DNA of 64,000 nucleotides from positions 434,001 through 498,000 of the forward strand of contig NC_013791.2 in assembly GCF_000005825.2 (NCBI RefSeq), read 5' to 3'. The first letter of the stretch is position 1, and every line of letters starts with the position of its first letter. This document shows, in pieces, positions 42,853 to 51,876 of this stretch. Below the pieces are notes generated by a model. The model did not search any database. It had not been told where the DNA came from and worked only from the letters and a program-made list of their open reading frames with translations. This stretch comes from Alkalihalophilus pseudofirmus OF4. GTDB lineage: Bacteria > Bacillota > Bacilli > Bacillales > Bacillaceae_D. Both the position numbers and the translations under genes were made by a program.

Positions 42853-44370
42853 TTGACTATAGGCGTATTAATTATTGCGGCATTTATGATTATTCCGCTT
42901 GTCGTTGGGTTCTTCGCTGCAACGAAATCGACCAAGACAAGTGAGGATTTCTTTATTCAAGGCAGGGGAATGGGTGCGATTGCAGTCTTCTTTACCGTAG
43001 CAGCAACTTGGTGGAGCTCCTTTGCGTTTTTAGGTTCAAACGCTACGTTTTATACAAATGGTCCTGTTTATTTAACCGCTCTTGCTTGGAATTTACTCTT
43101 TGGGTTTATGTACTATTGGGTGGGAAAACGGGTCTGGTTCTTAGGGAAGCGATTTAATTACATCACCGCATCAGATTTATTAGGGGATTTCTACAATAAT
43201 GAAAAGCTGCGGATGATCGTCGCTGGAATCTTGCTCGTATTTACAATTCCTTATTTGCAAATTCAATTAACCGGGGGCGCCTACTTGATTGAGGTAGCTT
43301 CAGGCGGAGTTATACCTTTTTGGTTAGCAGCATTAATGTTTTATTTCATTATTGTAACGTATGTATGGGTAGGTGGAATCCGCGCCGTTGCTTGGACCGA
43401 TATTATTTACGGAGCACTGCTATTCTTTGGAATGATGTATGCGGGATATTATATATCTCAGCATGTCGGCGGGCCGAGCGGATTATTTGAGGGCTTACTG
43501 CAAACAAGTCCAGAACACCTCACACTACCTGGCCCGCAAGGTGCGATGGGCTATCCGATGTGGTTCAGTTTATTCGCAGTGACAGCAATCGGAGCGTTTA
43601 TGGGACCGCAGATTTGGCTTAGAATGTATTCGGTAAAAAGCGGGAAGCTGTTTAACCTAATGCCGTTTTTATTAGGCTTTGCGGCCATTGCCTATATGGG
43701 ATCGCTTCTTGCAGGCTTTACAGGGGTGCTGCTCGAGCCGGGGCTGGCAAACCCAGACCAAATTCTTCCGGTCATGTTGATGGAGTATGCGCCATTTGCC
43801 TTGGCATCGCTTATTTTAGCAGCTGGTGCAGCAGCGGCGATGTCGACAGCGAACTCACAAATCCATGCAATCTCAACTATTGTAACAATGGATATTTATA
43901 AACGTTATCAAAATCCTAAAGCGAGCCAAGAAAGTATCATTAAAGTAGGCCGCTGGTCATTAATTGTCTTCTCACTGATTGCATATGTTATGGCTCTTGT
44001 TGTACCAGGAGTTCTTGTCACGATTGGGATTGCAGCACTTGCAGGAACAGCTCAGCTCTTAGTACCTACTATTGGTGCAATCAGCTGGCGCCGGGCGCAT
44101 CCTACAGCTGCGATCTGGGGGCTTGTAGTCAGTATTACAGTCGTTCTCTTATTCACATTTGTTCCAGTATTAAAAAATCCTCTCGGGTTCCATGCCGGTG
44201 TGTGGGGATTACTGATTAACACGGTTCTTTTTGTAGGAATCAGCTTGATGCTTAAGCGAACAGACAAAGAGGTAGTCAGTCGGTTTGATACGGCGAGAAA
44301 CGAATACAACAAATTGTATCATCCTGAGCTTGTAGATGATGAAATCGATACAAAAAGAGAAGCTCTGTAG
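42853..44370 (+). CDS. Sodium:solute symporter (SSS family), second copy
   Basis: 505 aa, about 13 helices, TTG start after AGGGGGGAT. SSS motifs: SEDFFIQGRGMGAIAVFFTV, ATWWSSFAFLGSNATFY, TYVWVGGIRAVAWTDIIYG, FMGPQIWLRMYSVKS and AAGAAAAMSTANSQIHAISTIVTMDIYKRY. In an operon with an N-carbamoyl hydrolase and an M20 deacylase, so it probably imports the modified amino acid that they process (inference). Confidence 0.92.
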   Translation: MTIGVLIIAAFMIIPLVVGFFAATKSTKTSEDFFIQGRGMGAIAVFFTVAATWWSSFAFLGSNATFYTNGPVYLTALAWNLLFGFMYYWVGKRVWFLGKRFNYITASDLLGDFYNNEKLRMIVAGILLVFTIPYLQIQLTGGAYLIEVASGGVIPFWLAALMFYFIIVTYVWVGGIRAVAWTDIIYGALLFFGMMYAGYYISQHVGGPSGLFEGLLQTSPEHLTLPGPQGAMGYPMWFSLFAVTAIGAFMGPQIWLRMYSVKSGKLFNLMPFLLGFAAIAYMGSLLAGFTGVLLEPGLANPDQILPVMLMEYAPFALASLILAAGAAAAMSTANSQIHAISTIVTMDIYKRYQNPKASQESIIKVGRWSLIVFSLIAYVMALVVPGVLVTIGIAALAGTAQLLVPTIGAISWRRAHPTAAIWGLVVSITVVLLFTFVPVLKNPLGFHAGVWGLLINTVLFVGISLMLKRTDKEVVSRFDTARNEYNKLYHPELVDDEIDTKREAL

Positions 44371-44396
44371 GAAATACAAAGTGGAGTGTGATAGGT

Positions 44397-45554
44397 GTGA
44401 GCGTAACAGAAGTCGTAAGCTTAACAAGGGAACTCATTCAAATTCCTTCTGAAAACCCAACTGGAAATGAGTTGGCATGCGCGAGATATATTGAATCATG
44501 GTTAAGGAGAATCAATGGAATTGAAGTGAGTGTTCACGAAGTAGAAGAGGGACGGTGTAATATTATTGCTGCTTATCACGCCTCTGTGAAGACGAGTCGT
44601 CCCCTCGTCTTCATTGGTCATATGGATACGGTGCCGGTTGAAGGTGATTGGACGTACCATCCTTTTGGCGGACAAATTGTGGATGGAAAGCTTTATGGAA
44701 GAGGCGCTTGTGATATGAAAAGCGGTTTAGCTTGTGCCTTAATGGCTTTAAAAAATCTAGCTGAAGAAAAAGTAGAACTAGAGCGTGATGTTGTTGTGAT
44801 CGCAAGTATTGATGAAGAAGGTCCTTATATGAAGGGAGCTGTCTCCCTTGAAAAAGAACATCTCATTCCAGAGGATGCTCTATTAGTAGCAATGGAGCCA
44901 ACGAGTCTCACCATGTCGACCTCACATAAAGGAACCATTTGGTATGAATTGAATGTTGAGGGAAAGAGTGCGCACGGCGGAAACGCTCACTTAGGAGCAG
45001 ATGCTGTACATGCCGCTTCTGAAGTGATCAGCCGCTTAAAGCAGCAGGTGGCAGCACTTCCTTATGATCATCCGGTATTCGGTAAGCCGGCGATATCAGT
45101 CGGGAGTATCAGCGGGGGGCATAAAACGAATATGGTCGCAGGGTCATGCCGGGTCGAGCTGGACTTCCGCCTCGTCCCACCGATGACTAAGGAAGAAGCA
45201 AATTCGATTATGAAAGCATGTGTAAGGGAAGGATGCGAGTCCGTTCCAGGAACGAAAGCACTCATCAAGCATTACGGCTGGCAAAGGCCGCCTATTGAGA
45301 CGGATGCTAACAGCCCGCTTGTTAAAATGCTTGCACAGAGCTATGAAAAAGTTAAAGGCGAGCGTATCAAGGAAACGGGATTTCCTGCTTATACAGATGT
45401 CAGCATGATCAGCTTACGAAATGGAAATAAGGACATTATTGTCTTTGGACCAGGTGATTTAGATCAAGCACACGCTGTGGATGAATATGTTGAAATTGAT
45501 CAGCTTGAAGTTTGTACAGAGGTATTAATGGAATTGGCCCGATCACAAGAGTGA
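44397..45554 (+). CDS. M20 deacylase (ArgE/DapE-like)
   Basis: About 385 aa; GTG starts at 44388 and 44397 are both possible, the latter better spaced from GTGGAG. ArgE/DapE/CPG2-type M20 metallohydrolase: first metal His in VFIGHMDTVPVEGDW, GRGACDMKSGLACAL, catalytic Glu in IDEEGPYMKGA, and dimerisation-domain motif KSAHGGNAHLGADAVHAA. Likely cleaves an N-acyl amino acid. Last gene of the operon; its stop lies in the terminator. Confidence 0.9.
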   Translation: MSVTEVVSLTRELIQIPSENPTGNELACARYIESWLRRINGIEVSVHEVEEGRCNIIAAYHASVKTSRPLVFIGHMDTVPVEGDWTYHPFGGQIVDGKLYGRGACDMKSGLACALMALKNLAEEKVELERDVVVIASIDEEGPYMKGAVSLEKEHLIPEDALLVAMEPTSLTMSTSHKGTIWYELNVEGKSAHGGNAHLGADAVHAASEVISRLKQQVAALPYDHPVFGKPAISVGSISGGHKTNMVAGSCRVELDFRLVPPMTKEEANSIMKACVREGCESVPGTKALIKHYGWQRPPIETDANSPLVKMLAQSYEKVKGERIKETGFPAYTDVSMISLRNGNKDIIVFGPGDLDQAHAVDEYVEIDQLEVCTEVLMELARSQE

Positions 45555-45568
45555 CCGGGCTTTTTTTT
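45537..45568 (+). terminator. Terminator overlapping the deacylase end
   Basis: GCCCGATCA and TGACCGGGC arms around CAAGAG, then eight T. The stem begins inside the last codons. Confidence 0.9.
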
Positions 45569-45581
45569 GAGCATTTTTCGA

Positions 45582-46925
45582 TTAAACAATTCCTAACGTA
45601 TTAATGAATACAATGATAATTACGATAGGGACAATATATTTCATTAAGAAGATCCATAAAGAAAAGAATCCTTTAGCTAAACCATTGCCGCTCAAAAATT
45701 CCTGCTCCATTAAACGCTTCTCCATTTTAAAGGAAATGAATAAAGCGATGAATAAGCAGCCAAGCGGCAGCATGATATTACTTACCAAGAAGTCGGTCGC
45801 ATCAAAAATCGGCAGTCCAAAGAACGTGACATTTGATAGCAAGCCAAATCCGAGAATCGTTGGAATCCCTGCTAGAAATACAACCAGCCCTGTATAGCCA
45901 GCTACTTTCTTTCGGCTGCGCTTTTTGCTCTCAGTAAAAGCAGAAATAATGATCTCGAGTAAGCTAAAAGAGGAAGTGAGTGTAGCAAAGAGAAATAACA
46001 GCAAAAATAAGGCTAAGAAAAGTTCACCTAGGATCATTTCAGCAAAGACTGCAGGCAGGACAATGAATAATAGACCCGGTCCTTCTGTAGGCTCAAACCC
46101 TAATGCAAAGATAGCCGGGAAAATAGCAAGACCTGCAAGCAAAGAAACAAATAGATTCATTCCGACAACTGACGTAGCTGCTGATGGAATACTTTCTTTT
46201 TTATCAAGGTACGAACTATATGTAACTAAACACGAAAATCCGACAGCTAAAGCAAAGAAAGATTGTCCTAGTGCATAAAGCACTCCTTCGCTTGTTATTT
46301 TAGAGAAGTCTGGCTGCAAGAAGAAACGAACACCCTCACTTGCGCCTTCGAGGGTTAGGGAACGTGCAACTAAAATAAGAAAGAAAACAAACAGTAAAGG
46401 CATAAGAAACTTATTCGCTTTTTCAATTCCGTTTTTAATACCTAAAGACAAAACGAGTACGTTAATAAGCAAGAAAGCGAAAAGACCGATTAATCCGATC
46501 CAGGCTGTGCTGGTAACCATACCAAATAAAGCCCCGTAATCAGGTGTGTTGCCGATAATCTGTCCCGTAACGGCCAGAACGGTATAGGTTAATACCCAGC
46601 CTCCCACTACACTATAAAACGAAAGAAGGAGAAAACATCCTAGCACACCGAACTTACCAATCCACGTCCAGCCGCTGTTTGGTGCGAGCTTTTTGTATGC
46701 TGTAACCGCTTCCTTTTTTGACCCGCGTCCAATTACAAATTCCGCAATCAGCATAGGAAGTCCAATCAGAAGTGTAAAGGCAATAAAGAGGAGGAAAAAC
46801 GCTCCTCCGCCATTCGTGCCTGTTACATAAGGGAACTTCCATATGGCGCCAAGGCCGATCGCGGCCCCGGCTGATGCGAGAATAAATCCTAGTTTAGATG
46901 ACCATTGCTCTCGATGTTCTCCCAT
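45582..46925 (-). CDS. NSS/SNF-family sodium-dependent transporter, probably tryptophan
   Basis: 447 aa, 11 to 12 helices. NSS signature WSSKLGFILASAGAAIGLGAIWKFPYVTGTNGGGAFF (residues about 8-45) with the sodium-site residues. Shorter at the C-terminus than eukaryotic members, as usual in bacteria. Last gene behind kynU-kynB-kynA on the minus strand, 23 bases from kynA, so L-tryptophan or kynurenine uptake is the natural role (inference from context; TnaT-like transporters are in this family). Confidence 0.9.
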   Translation of the reverse strand: MGEHREQWSSKLGFILASAGAAIGLGAIWKFPYVTGTNGGGAFFLLFIAFTLLIGLPMLIAEFVIGRGSKKEAVTAYKKLAPNSGWTWIGKFGVLGCFLLLSFYSVVGGWVLTYTVLAVTGQIIGNTPDYGALFGMVTSTAWIGLIGLFAFLLINVLVLSLGIKNGIEKANKFLMPLLFVFFLILVARSLTLEGASEGVRFFLQPDFSKITSEGVLYALGQSFFALAVGFSCLVTYSSYLDKKESIPSAATSVVGMNLFVSLLAGLAIFPAIFALGFEPTEGPGLLFIVLPAVFAEMILGELFLALFLLLFLFATLTSSFSLLEIIISAFTESKKRSRKKVAGYTGLVVFLAGIPTILGFGLLSNVTFFGLPIFDATDFLVSNIMLPLGCLFIALFISFKMEKRLMEQEFLSGNGLAKGFFSLWIFLMKYIVPIVIIIVFINTLGIV

Positions 46926-46948
46926 CTTATTTCCCCCTTAGTATGTTT

Positions 46949-47806
46949 TTAGATTTCAGTTCGTAAACTCCATAACTCAGGGAAGAAACGTTGATCAAGA
47001 ACTTTTTTCAAGTAATTAACCCCGGAAGATCCACCTGTTCCTACTTTAAAGCCAATGATACGTTCTACGGTCTTCATATGACGGAAACGCCATTGCTGCA
47101 GCCAATCTTCAATGTCTACTAACTTCTCAGCAAGCTGATATAAATCCCAATAATTTTCTACATCACGATAGACAGTAAGCCAAGCATCTCTTACGCTGTC
47201 GTCTTCTTCATATGGTTTTGAGTAATCACGATTCAACACTTCAGGATTAATCTTAAATCCAGCTTCAGCCAGCGCATCAATAGCTACATCATACAGTCCA
47301 GGACCTTCGTAAGCCTCTTTTAATTGCTTGTGAAGCTCAGCATCTTTTTCATAAATCTTCAAAATATGAGGCGTCTTGTAGCCAAGAGCAAACTCAATTA
47401 AACGGTATTGATACGACTGGAAGCCTGAAGCTTGACCAAGTGAATCTCTGAATTCCATATATTCAGCTGGTGTCAGAGTAGATAATACATCCCACGCTTG
47501 GATAATTTGTGATTGAATTTTAGATACACGAGCAAGCTGTTTAAAGGACGTCTGCATATCACCTGATTGGATAGAGTGAATCGCTGCATTTGTTTCATGC
47601 AGAATAAGCTTCATCCAAAGTTCACTGACCTGATGAATGACAATAAATAACATTTCATCATGATGGTCAGATAATCGCTCTTGTCCAGATAAGATTTGAT
47701 CGAGTTTAAGGTATTCACCATATGTCATATTATTAATGAAATCAGTATGGATGCCTTTTTCATTGGCTGTCGTTTTAGTTGAATAAGACTCTTTTGTCAT
47801 GTTCAT
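46949..47806 (-). CDS. kynA: Tryptophan 2,3-dioxygenase
   Basis: 285 aa, heme dioxygenase opening L-tryptophan to N-formylkynurenine. Motifs [54 protein letters not shown] (substrate-binding Arg) and [31 protein letters not shown], where the histidine of WRFRH is the heme ligand. Length typical for the bacterial enzyme. ATG start after AAGGAG. In kynUBA operon. Confidence 0.96.
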   Translation of the reverse strand: MNMTKESYSTKTTANEKGIHTDFINNMTYGEYLKLDQILSGQERLSDHHDEMLFIVIHQVSELWMKLILHETNAAIHSIQSGDMQTSFKQLARVSKIQSQIIQAWDVLSTLTPAEYMEFRDSLGQASGFQSYQYRLIEFALGYKTPHILKIYEKDAELHKQLKEAYEGPGLYDVAIDALAEAGFKINPEVLNRDYSKPYEEDDSVRDAWLTVYRDVENYWDLYQLAEKLVDIEDWLQQWRFRHMKTVERIIGFKVGTGGSSGVNYLKKVLDQRFFPELWSLRTEI

Positions 47807-47819
47807 TCTCCTTTAGAAT

Positions 47820-48452
47820 CTAAGATTGTTTGCGGATAACTGCCCGTACAGGACTTCCATCCCCTTCTCTAATAGGAAGAGGAAGGGCAATTAATTCATA
47901 ATCACCGTCTTCTACATGATCGAGCATAATATTTTCTAAAATCGCAATATCATTTTTAAGCAAGGCATGATGTCCTTCTAGCTCCTTACTAACCGGATGG
48001 TCCACTGACGGCACATCAACGCCGATTAATTGGATCCCGCATTGTTTCAGGTGGTCGGCCCCGCACGGAGTCACGTACGGAAAGTCTTCTGGGAAGTGAG
48101 CAGGATTATTAGGAACCGATGTTTTAACAAGGACTCTTGTGACACCTGATAAGTCAAATTGGCTGAAGGCATGCTCGTCTAGTTTCTCAAAAGCAGATGC
48201 ATTAATCACACGAGCAGTGCCTGTATACCGGTTAATATCAAGGTCAAGTACGCGAGCCCCGTCATTATCAAAATGGAAAGGGGCATCAATATGTGTACCA
48301 GAGTGTAAGCTCATTGTCAGCTTCCCAATATTCACTGAACCTGTTTGCTCTTTTGTATATTCGGTCACATAGTGAAAAGGGGTATCGCCAGGCCAATGGG
48401 CGAGTTTCTCATCTAATGGCTGTGAAATATCAATCCATTGATTATCCTTCAT
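47820..48452 (-). CDS. kynB: Kynurenine formamidase (arylformamidase)
   Basis: 210 aa, cyclase family. Metal site HSGTHIDAPFHF, plus VLVKTSVPNNPAHFP, then QLIGVDVPSVDHPVSKE and HHALLKNDIAILENI. Hydrolyses N-formylkynurenine to kynurenine and formate. Its ATG overlaps the kynU stop (TGATG), so the genes are translationally coupled; 13 bases before kynA. Confidence 0.95.
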   Translation of the reverse strand: MKDNQWIDISQPLDEKLAHWPGDTPFHYVTEYTKEQTGSVNIGKLTMSLHSGTHIDAPFHFDNDGARVLDLDINRYTGTARVINASAFEKLDEHAFSQFDLSGVTRVLVKTSVPNNPAHFPEDFPYVTPCGADHLKQCGIQLIGVDVPSVDHPVSKELEGHHALLKNDIAILENIMLDHVEDGDYELIALPLPIREGDGSPVRAVIRKQS

Positions 48453-49729
48453 CAGGCCACGACACCTCGCTTGTTTTCATACTTTTTATAGAGTTCATTG
48501 TCCATAATTTCTTTTAAGATCTGCACGCTGGTCCATACATCCATATAGGAATTGTAGAGGGCTACAGGTGCTAAACGAATTCCGTTAGGCGAACGGAAAT
48601 CAGGGATTACTCCTTTATCTTTCAATGCCTTACAAATACGAGCGGCTTCTGGATGTTCAATATATAAGTGGCCTCCGCGGCGCTCGTCTTCATCCGGGTT
48701 TCTAAATACAAAGCCGTGCCCATCAAGCTCTTGGATCATGACATCTTTCATAAATCGAGTCATCTTTAGTGATTTTTCTCTAATTTGTCCAATGCCTGCT
48801 TCTTCAAATATTTCAAGAGAACCGAGGATCGGCGCAACACTTAATACGTGAGGAGTTCCAATTTGGAAAGCACCTGCATCATCAGCTGGTGTAAGTGTGT
48901 GCTCCATATCAAACTGCTTTTCTTTATGTGAGCTGAACCAGCCTGCTAACCCTGGCATTGTACCGAAATGCTTCTTATTCACATATAGTGCTCCAACAGA
49001 GCCCGGGCCGCCATTTAAGTGTTTATAGTTGCACCAAAAAGCAAAATCTACATCCCATTCGCTTAATTTATGAGGGATCGAACCAATCGAGTGGCAAAGG
49101 TCAAATCCAATAAGGATGTTGCGCTTATGAGCCTCTTTGGTCAAACGTTTCATGTCTAGAATCTGCCCGCTCCGATAAAGAATACTTGGAAGCAAGATTA
49201 ACGCTATGTCCTCAGTCATCGCTTCTATAATGTCGTCTTCATTTAAAGTGTGCCCGTCTTTACTCTTCACTTCAATTAAATGATCGTGGTAGTCTAGGCC
49301 CCTTAACGTAATTTGACTTTGCAGCGCATAAATATCACTTGGGAAGTTCAATTCATCAGCCAAGATTTTTGTGCGTCCTTCAACCGGCTTATAAAACGTA
49401 GAAACTAATTGATGCAGATTGGTTGTCGTGGAACCGGTTACAATCACTTCTTCAGGTGCTGCTCCGACTAATGGAGCCATCTTATCTCCTACTGTTTCTG
49501 ATAAATAGAACCAAGGATTATCCCCATCAGTCCATCCGTCTATTCCAAGTGTCTTCCATGAATCTAACAGGTCCAGCAGGCTTTTTTCTGCCCGCTTAGA
49601 TAGCAGTCCTAACGAGTTTCCATCTAAGTAGATGCTGTTTTTATTTAAATAAAATTCTTCTCTGAAACGTGCAAGTGGATCTTGTTGATCAAGCTCTAGT
49701 GCGTTGTTGGATGTTAATTGTTTTGTCAT
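48452..49729 (-). CDS. kynU: Kynureninase
   Basis: 425 aa, PLP enzyme splitting kynurenine into anthranilate and alanine. Motifs [74 protein letters not shown] (PLP Lys in NYKHLN) and [11 protein letters not shown]. First gene of the kyn operon with AAGGAGG site. Because there is no NAD-branch gene here, the pathway as seen runs tryptophan to anthranilate. Confidence 0.96.
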   Translation of the reverse strand: MTKQLTSNNALELDQQDPLARFREEFYLNKNSIYLDGNSLGLLSKRAEKSLLDLLDSWKTLGIDGWTDGDNPWFYLSETVGDKMAPLVGAAPEEVIVTGSTTTNLHQLVSTFYKPVEGRTKILADELNFPSDIYALQSQITLRGLDYHDHLIEVKSKDGHTLNEDDIIEAMTEDIALILLPSILYRSGQILDMKRLTKEAHKRNILIGFDLCHSIGSIPHKLSEWDVDFAFWCNYKHLNGGPGSVGALYVNKKHFGTMPGLAGWFSSHKEKQFDMEHTLTPADDAGAFQIGTPHVLSVAPILGSLEIFEEAGIGQIREKSLKMTRFMKDVMIQELDGHGFVFRNPDEDERRGGHLYIEHPEAARICKALKDKGVIPDFRSPNGIRLAPVALYNSYMDVWTSVQILKEIMDNELYKKYENKRGVVA

Positions 49730-49743
49730 TATGGTCCTCCTTA

Positions 49744-49770
49744 TTTCACTGATAAACTTATCGAGTGAAA
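49744..49770. promoter_or_regulatory. Inverted repeat in the kynU leader
   Basis: TTTCACT-GATAA / TTATC-G-AGTGAAA around AC, in the 5' leader of the kyn mRNA, 14 bases before the start codon. Could be a second regulator site or an RNA hairpin affecting translation. Confidence 0.5.
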
Positions 49771-49791
49771 AGTAAGAATACTTTTGATATT

Positions 49792-49821
49792 ATTGTATAA
49801 GAGAAACTGACATGGCGTCAA
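49792..49821 (-). promoter_or_regulatory. SigA promoter of the kyn operon
   Basis: Minus strand: TTGACG (49821-49816), 18-base spacer, TACAAT (49797-49792). The -35 lies inside the TetR-type operator. Confidence 0.7.
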
Positions 49822-49834
49822 TGACATTATGTCA
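49808..49834. promoter_or_regulatory. Double operator of the TetR-type regulator
   Basis: Site 1 TGACATGGCGTCA (49808-49820, imperfect) and site 2 TGACATTATGTCA (49822-49834, perfect 13-bp palindrome), one base apart, covering the kyn -35 and lying just upstream of the TetR gene. Confidence 0.75.
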
Positions 49835-49872
49835 GTGAAATGAATGAGAGAGTTATTAGGAGGAAGACTGCA

Positions 49873-50481
49873 ATGAAGAAACGATCTGCAAGGGAAGAGA
49901 AGGCGATTCAGACACGAGGGCGCCTGCTTCAAGCTGCCGAAGACGTTTTTATTGAACAAGGATTTGTGAAAACAACCATTTCTCAAATTATTAAACATGC
50001 CGGATTAGGATATGGCACTGCGTATGTTTATTTTCGGAATAAAGACGAATTATTTATTGAGCTTGTTGATGAATTAATGGATGCCTTTTATGAAGTGGGA
50101 GAACGTTCTTTTACACCCGTTTCAACTAAAGAAGCAGCAAGTAGTATTAGAGAACAGGTTGAATTGTTTCTAACACTTGCCCAAAAAGAAAGCCGCTTAA
50201 TGAGCGTATTAAAAGAGGCAAGAGGCTCATCTGAAGTCATTGATGAAAAGTGGAATGAGATCCGTGAGCGTTTTATTAAAAGCATCACAAAAGATATCAC
50301 CTTCGCTCAGACAAATGGATTAGCTTCGCCGCGTCTTGACGCAGCGCTTATTGCAAGGGGATGGTTTTATGCCAATGAGATGTTCATGTGGGAATGTGTC
50401 ACAGGAGAATGTCGTCATTCAATTAAACAGTTAAGCGAACAACTGACAGAGCTCTATATGAATGGTCTGTATAGGAGCTAG
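49873..50481 (+). CDS. TetR/AcrR-family regulator of the kyn operon
   Basis: 202 aa. The start at 49873 is set by TTAGGAGG; an ATG 33 bases earlier overlaps the operator. N-terminal HTH: RGRLLQAAEDVFIEQGFVKTTISQIIKHAGLGYGTAYVYFRNKDELF. C-terminal ligand domain not assigned. Divergent from kynU across a 143-base region with a double palindrome, so it probably represses both kyn and itself until tryptophan, kynurenine or a related effector appears (inference). Confidence 0.88.
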   Translation: MKKRSAREEKAIQTRGRLLQAAEDVFIEQGFVKTTISQIIKHAGLGYGTAYVYFRNKDELFIELVDELMDAFYEVGERSFTPVSTKEAASSIREQVELFLTLAQKESRLMSVLKEARGSSEVIDEKWNEIRERFIKSITKDITFAQTNGLASPRLDAALIARGWFYANEMFMWECVTGECRHSIKQLSEQLTELYMNGLYRS

Positions 50482-50558
50482 CTGAAAACATAACTCATGA
50501 ATTAGCGCACGGCCTCATATTCTGTTATATCGACTATTGGCGGGATGGAGGGAGACCT

Positions 50559-51749
50559 ATGCTTGTTCGGGTTAGACGAGGAGATAATTTGTGGTACTAC
50601 AGCCAGTTGTTTCGGCTTCCGCTCCAATTAGTGATTGATTCAAATGGTGGGGTAAACCCTAATGCCTTGCAGGTTGGAGCACTGGCAAGAATCCCAGGAT
50701 ATACGATACAATCTTACACCATTCAATCAGGAGATACATTTTGGACGCTTTCAAGAGAGTTTGGTCTGCCAATCGATTCTATCTTTTTGCTAAATCAGCA
50801 AACGAACCCTACTATGCTTCAAGTTGGAACTAATTTACTTCTTCCAAGAAGAGTCACAGCTAAAATAGCTGATATAACAGATGACTATCGCTTCTCTAAA
50901 ATGACTGCAGACTTGGATCAATTAACTGAGATCTACCCCTTTATCAGAAGAAGAGTGATAGGAAGGAGTGTTATGGGAAAGCCGATCGAAGAAATTAAGG
51001 TGGGTAATGGTCTAAAACGAGTTCATTTGAATGGCTCTTTCCATGCTCATGAATGGATTACAACGCCTGTATTAGTAGATTTCTTAAATGAGTACCTGCT
51101 TGCCATGACGAATCAGCAAACTATAAGAGAGATACCTGTTCTGCCATTTTATAATGAAGTAGAATTATCGATTGTCGCAATGGTTAATCCTGATGGAGTC
51201 GATTTAGTCATTGATGGGCTTCCGGACGAGGAGCCATATAGAAGCGATGTGCTTGAAATAAATAACGGGAGTACCGATTTCTCCGGCTGGAGAGCCAATA
51301 TTCAGGGCGTTGATTTGAATAATCAGTATCCGGCTAGTTGGGAAGAAGAAGCTGCGACAAAGCCTGCTCAGCCTGCACCTAGAGATTTTCCTGGGTATGC
51401 TCCATTAACAGAACCGGAATCAATAGCTATTGCAGAACTTACAATAGAAAGTGATTTTAGCCGGGTTCTCGCTTTTCATACACAAGGAGAGGTCATATTT
51501 TGGGGCTTTCAAGGGTTTGAACCGCCAGAGTCTGAAGTGATTGTAGAAGAGTTTGCTAGAGTGAGCGGATTTAGACCGATTCAGTATGTTGATAGTTATG
51601 CAGGGTACAAGGATTGGTTTATTGAACAGTGGAGAAGACCTGGGTATACAGTGGAACTCGGTTTAGGGGAAAATCCGCTTCCTTTTTCCGATTATCCGAA
51701 GTTATATGAAGATGCACAAGCGATCATACTCGCTTCTTTGTATATGTAA
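50559..51749 (+). CDS. LysM-M14 zinc peptidase (gamma-D-Glu-diamino acid endopeptidase, YqgT-like)
   Basis: 396 aa. Two LysM peptidoglycan-binding modules (about 2-46 and 52-97; second begins YTIQSGDTFWTLSREFGLP) followed by an M14 carboxypeptidase domain. Zinc ligands His162 and Glu165 (NGSFHAHEW), later His in LAFHTQGE; catalytic Glu in YTVELGLGENPLP. No signal peptide, as in Bacillus YqgT and Lysinibacillus endopeptidase I, which trim or recycle sporulation peptidoglycan. Start after GGAGGGAG. Confidence 0.9.
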   Translation: MLVRVRRGDNLWYYSQLFRLPLQLVIDSNGGVNPNALQVGALARIPGYTIQSYTIQSGDTFWTLSREFGLPIDSIFLLNQQTNPTMLQVGTNLLLPRRVTAKIADITDDYRFSKMTADLDQLTEIYPFIRRRVIGRSVMGKPIEEIKVGNGLKRVHLNGSFHAHEWITTPVLVDFLNEYLLAMTNQQTIREIPVLPFYNEVELSIVAMVNPDGVDLVIDGLPDEEPYRSDVLEINNGSTDFSGWRANIQGVDLNNQYPASWEEEAATKPAQPAPRDFPGYAPLTEPESIAIAELTIESDFSRVLAFHTQGEVIFWGFQGFEPPESEVIVEEFARVSGFRPIQYVDSYAGYKDWFIEQWRRPGYTVELGLGENPLPFSDYPKLYEDAQAIILASLYM

Positions 51750-51751
51750 GC

Positions 51752-51787
51752 AAAGTGATCAGGCTCCCAATGTCTGATCACTTTTCT
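51752..51787 (+). terminator. Terminator after the M14 peptidase
   Basis: Arms AAAGTGATCAG and CTGATCACTTTT around GCTCCCAATGT. Confidence 0.82.
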
Positions 51788-51876
51788 GTGTATTCAAATT
51801 AGTTGAAAACTTTATTTTGAGGTATGATAGAAAGTAATCTTTCGTTTTACTAAGAAAAAGCCGGGGTGTCTAGATT

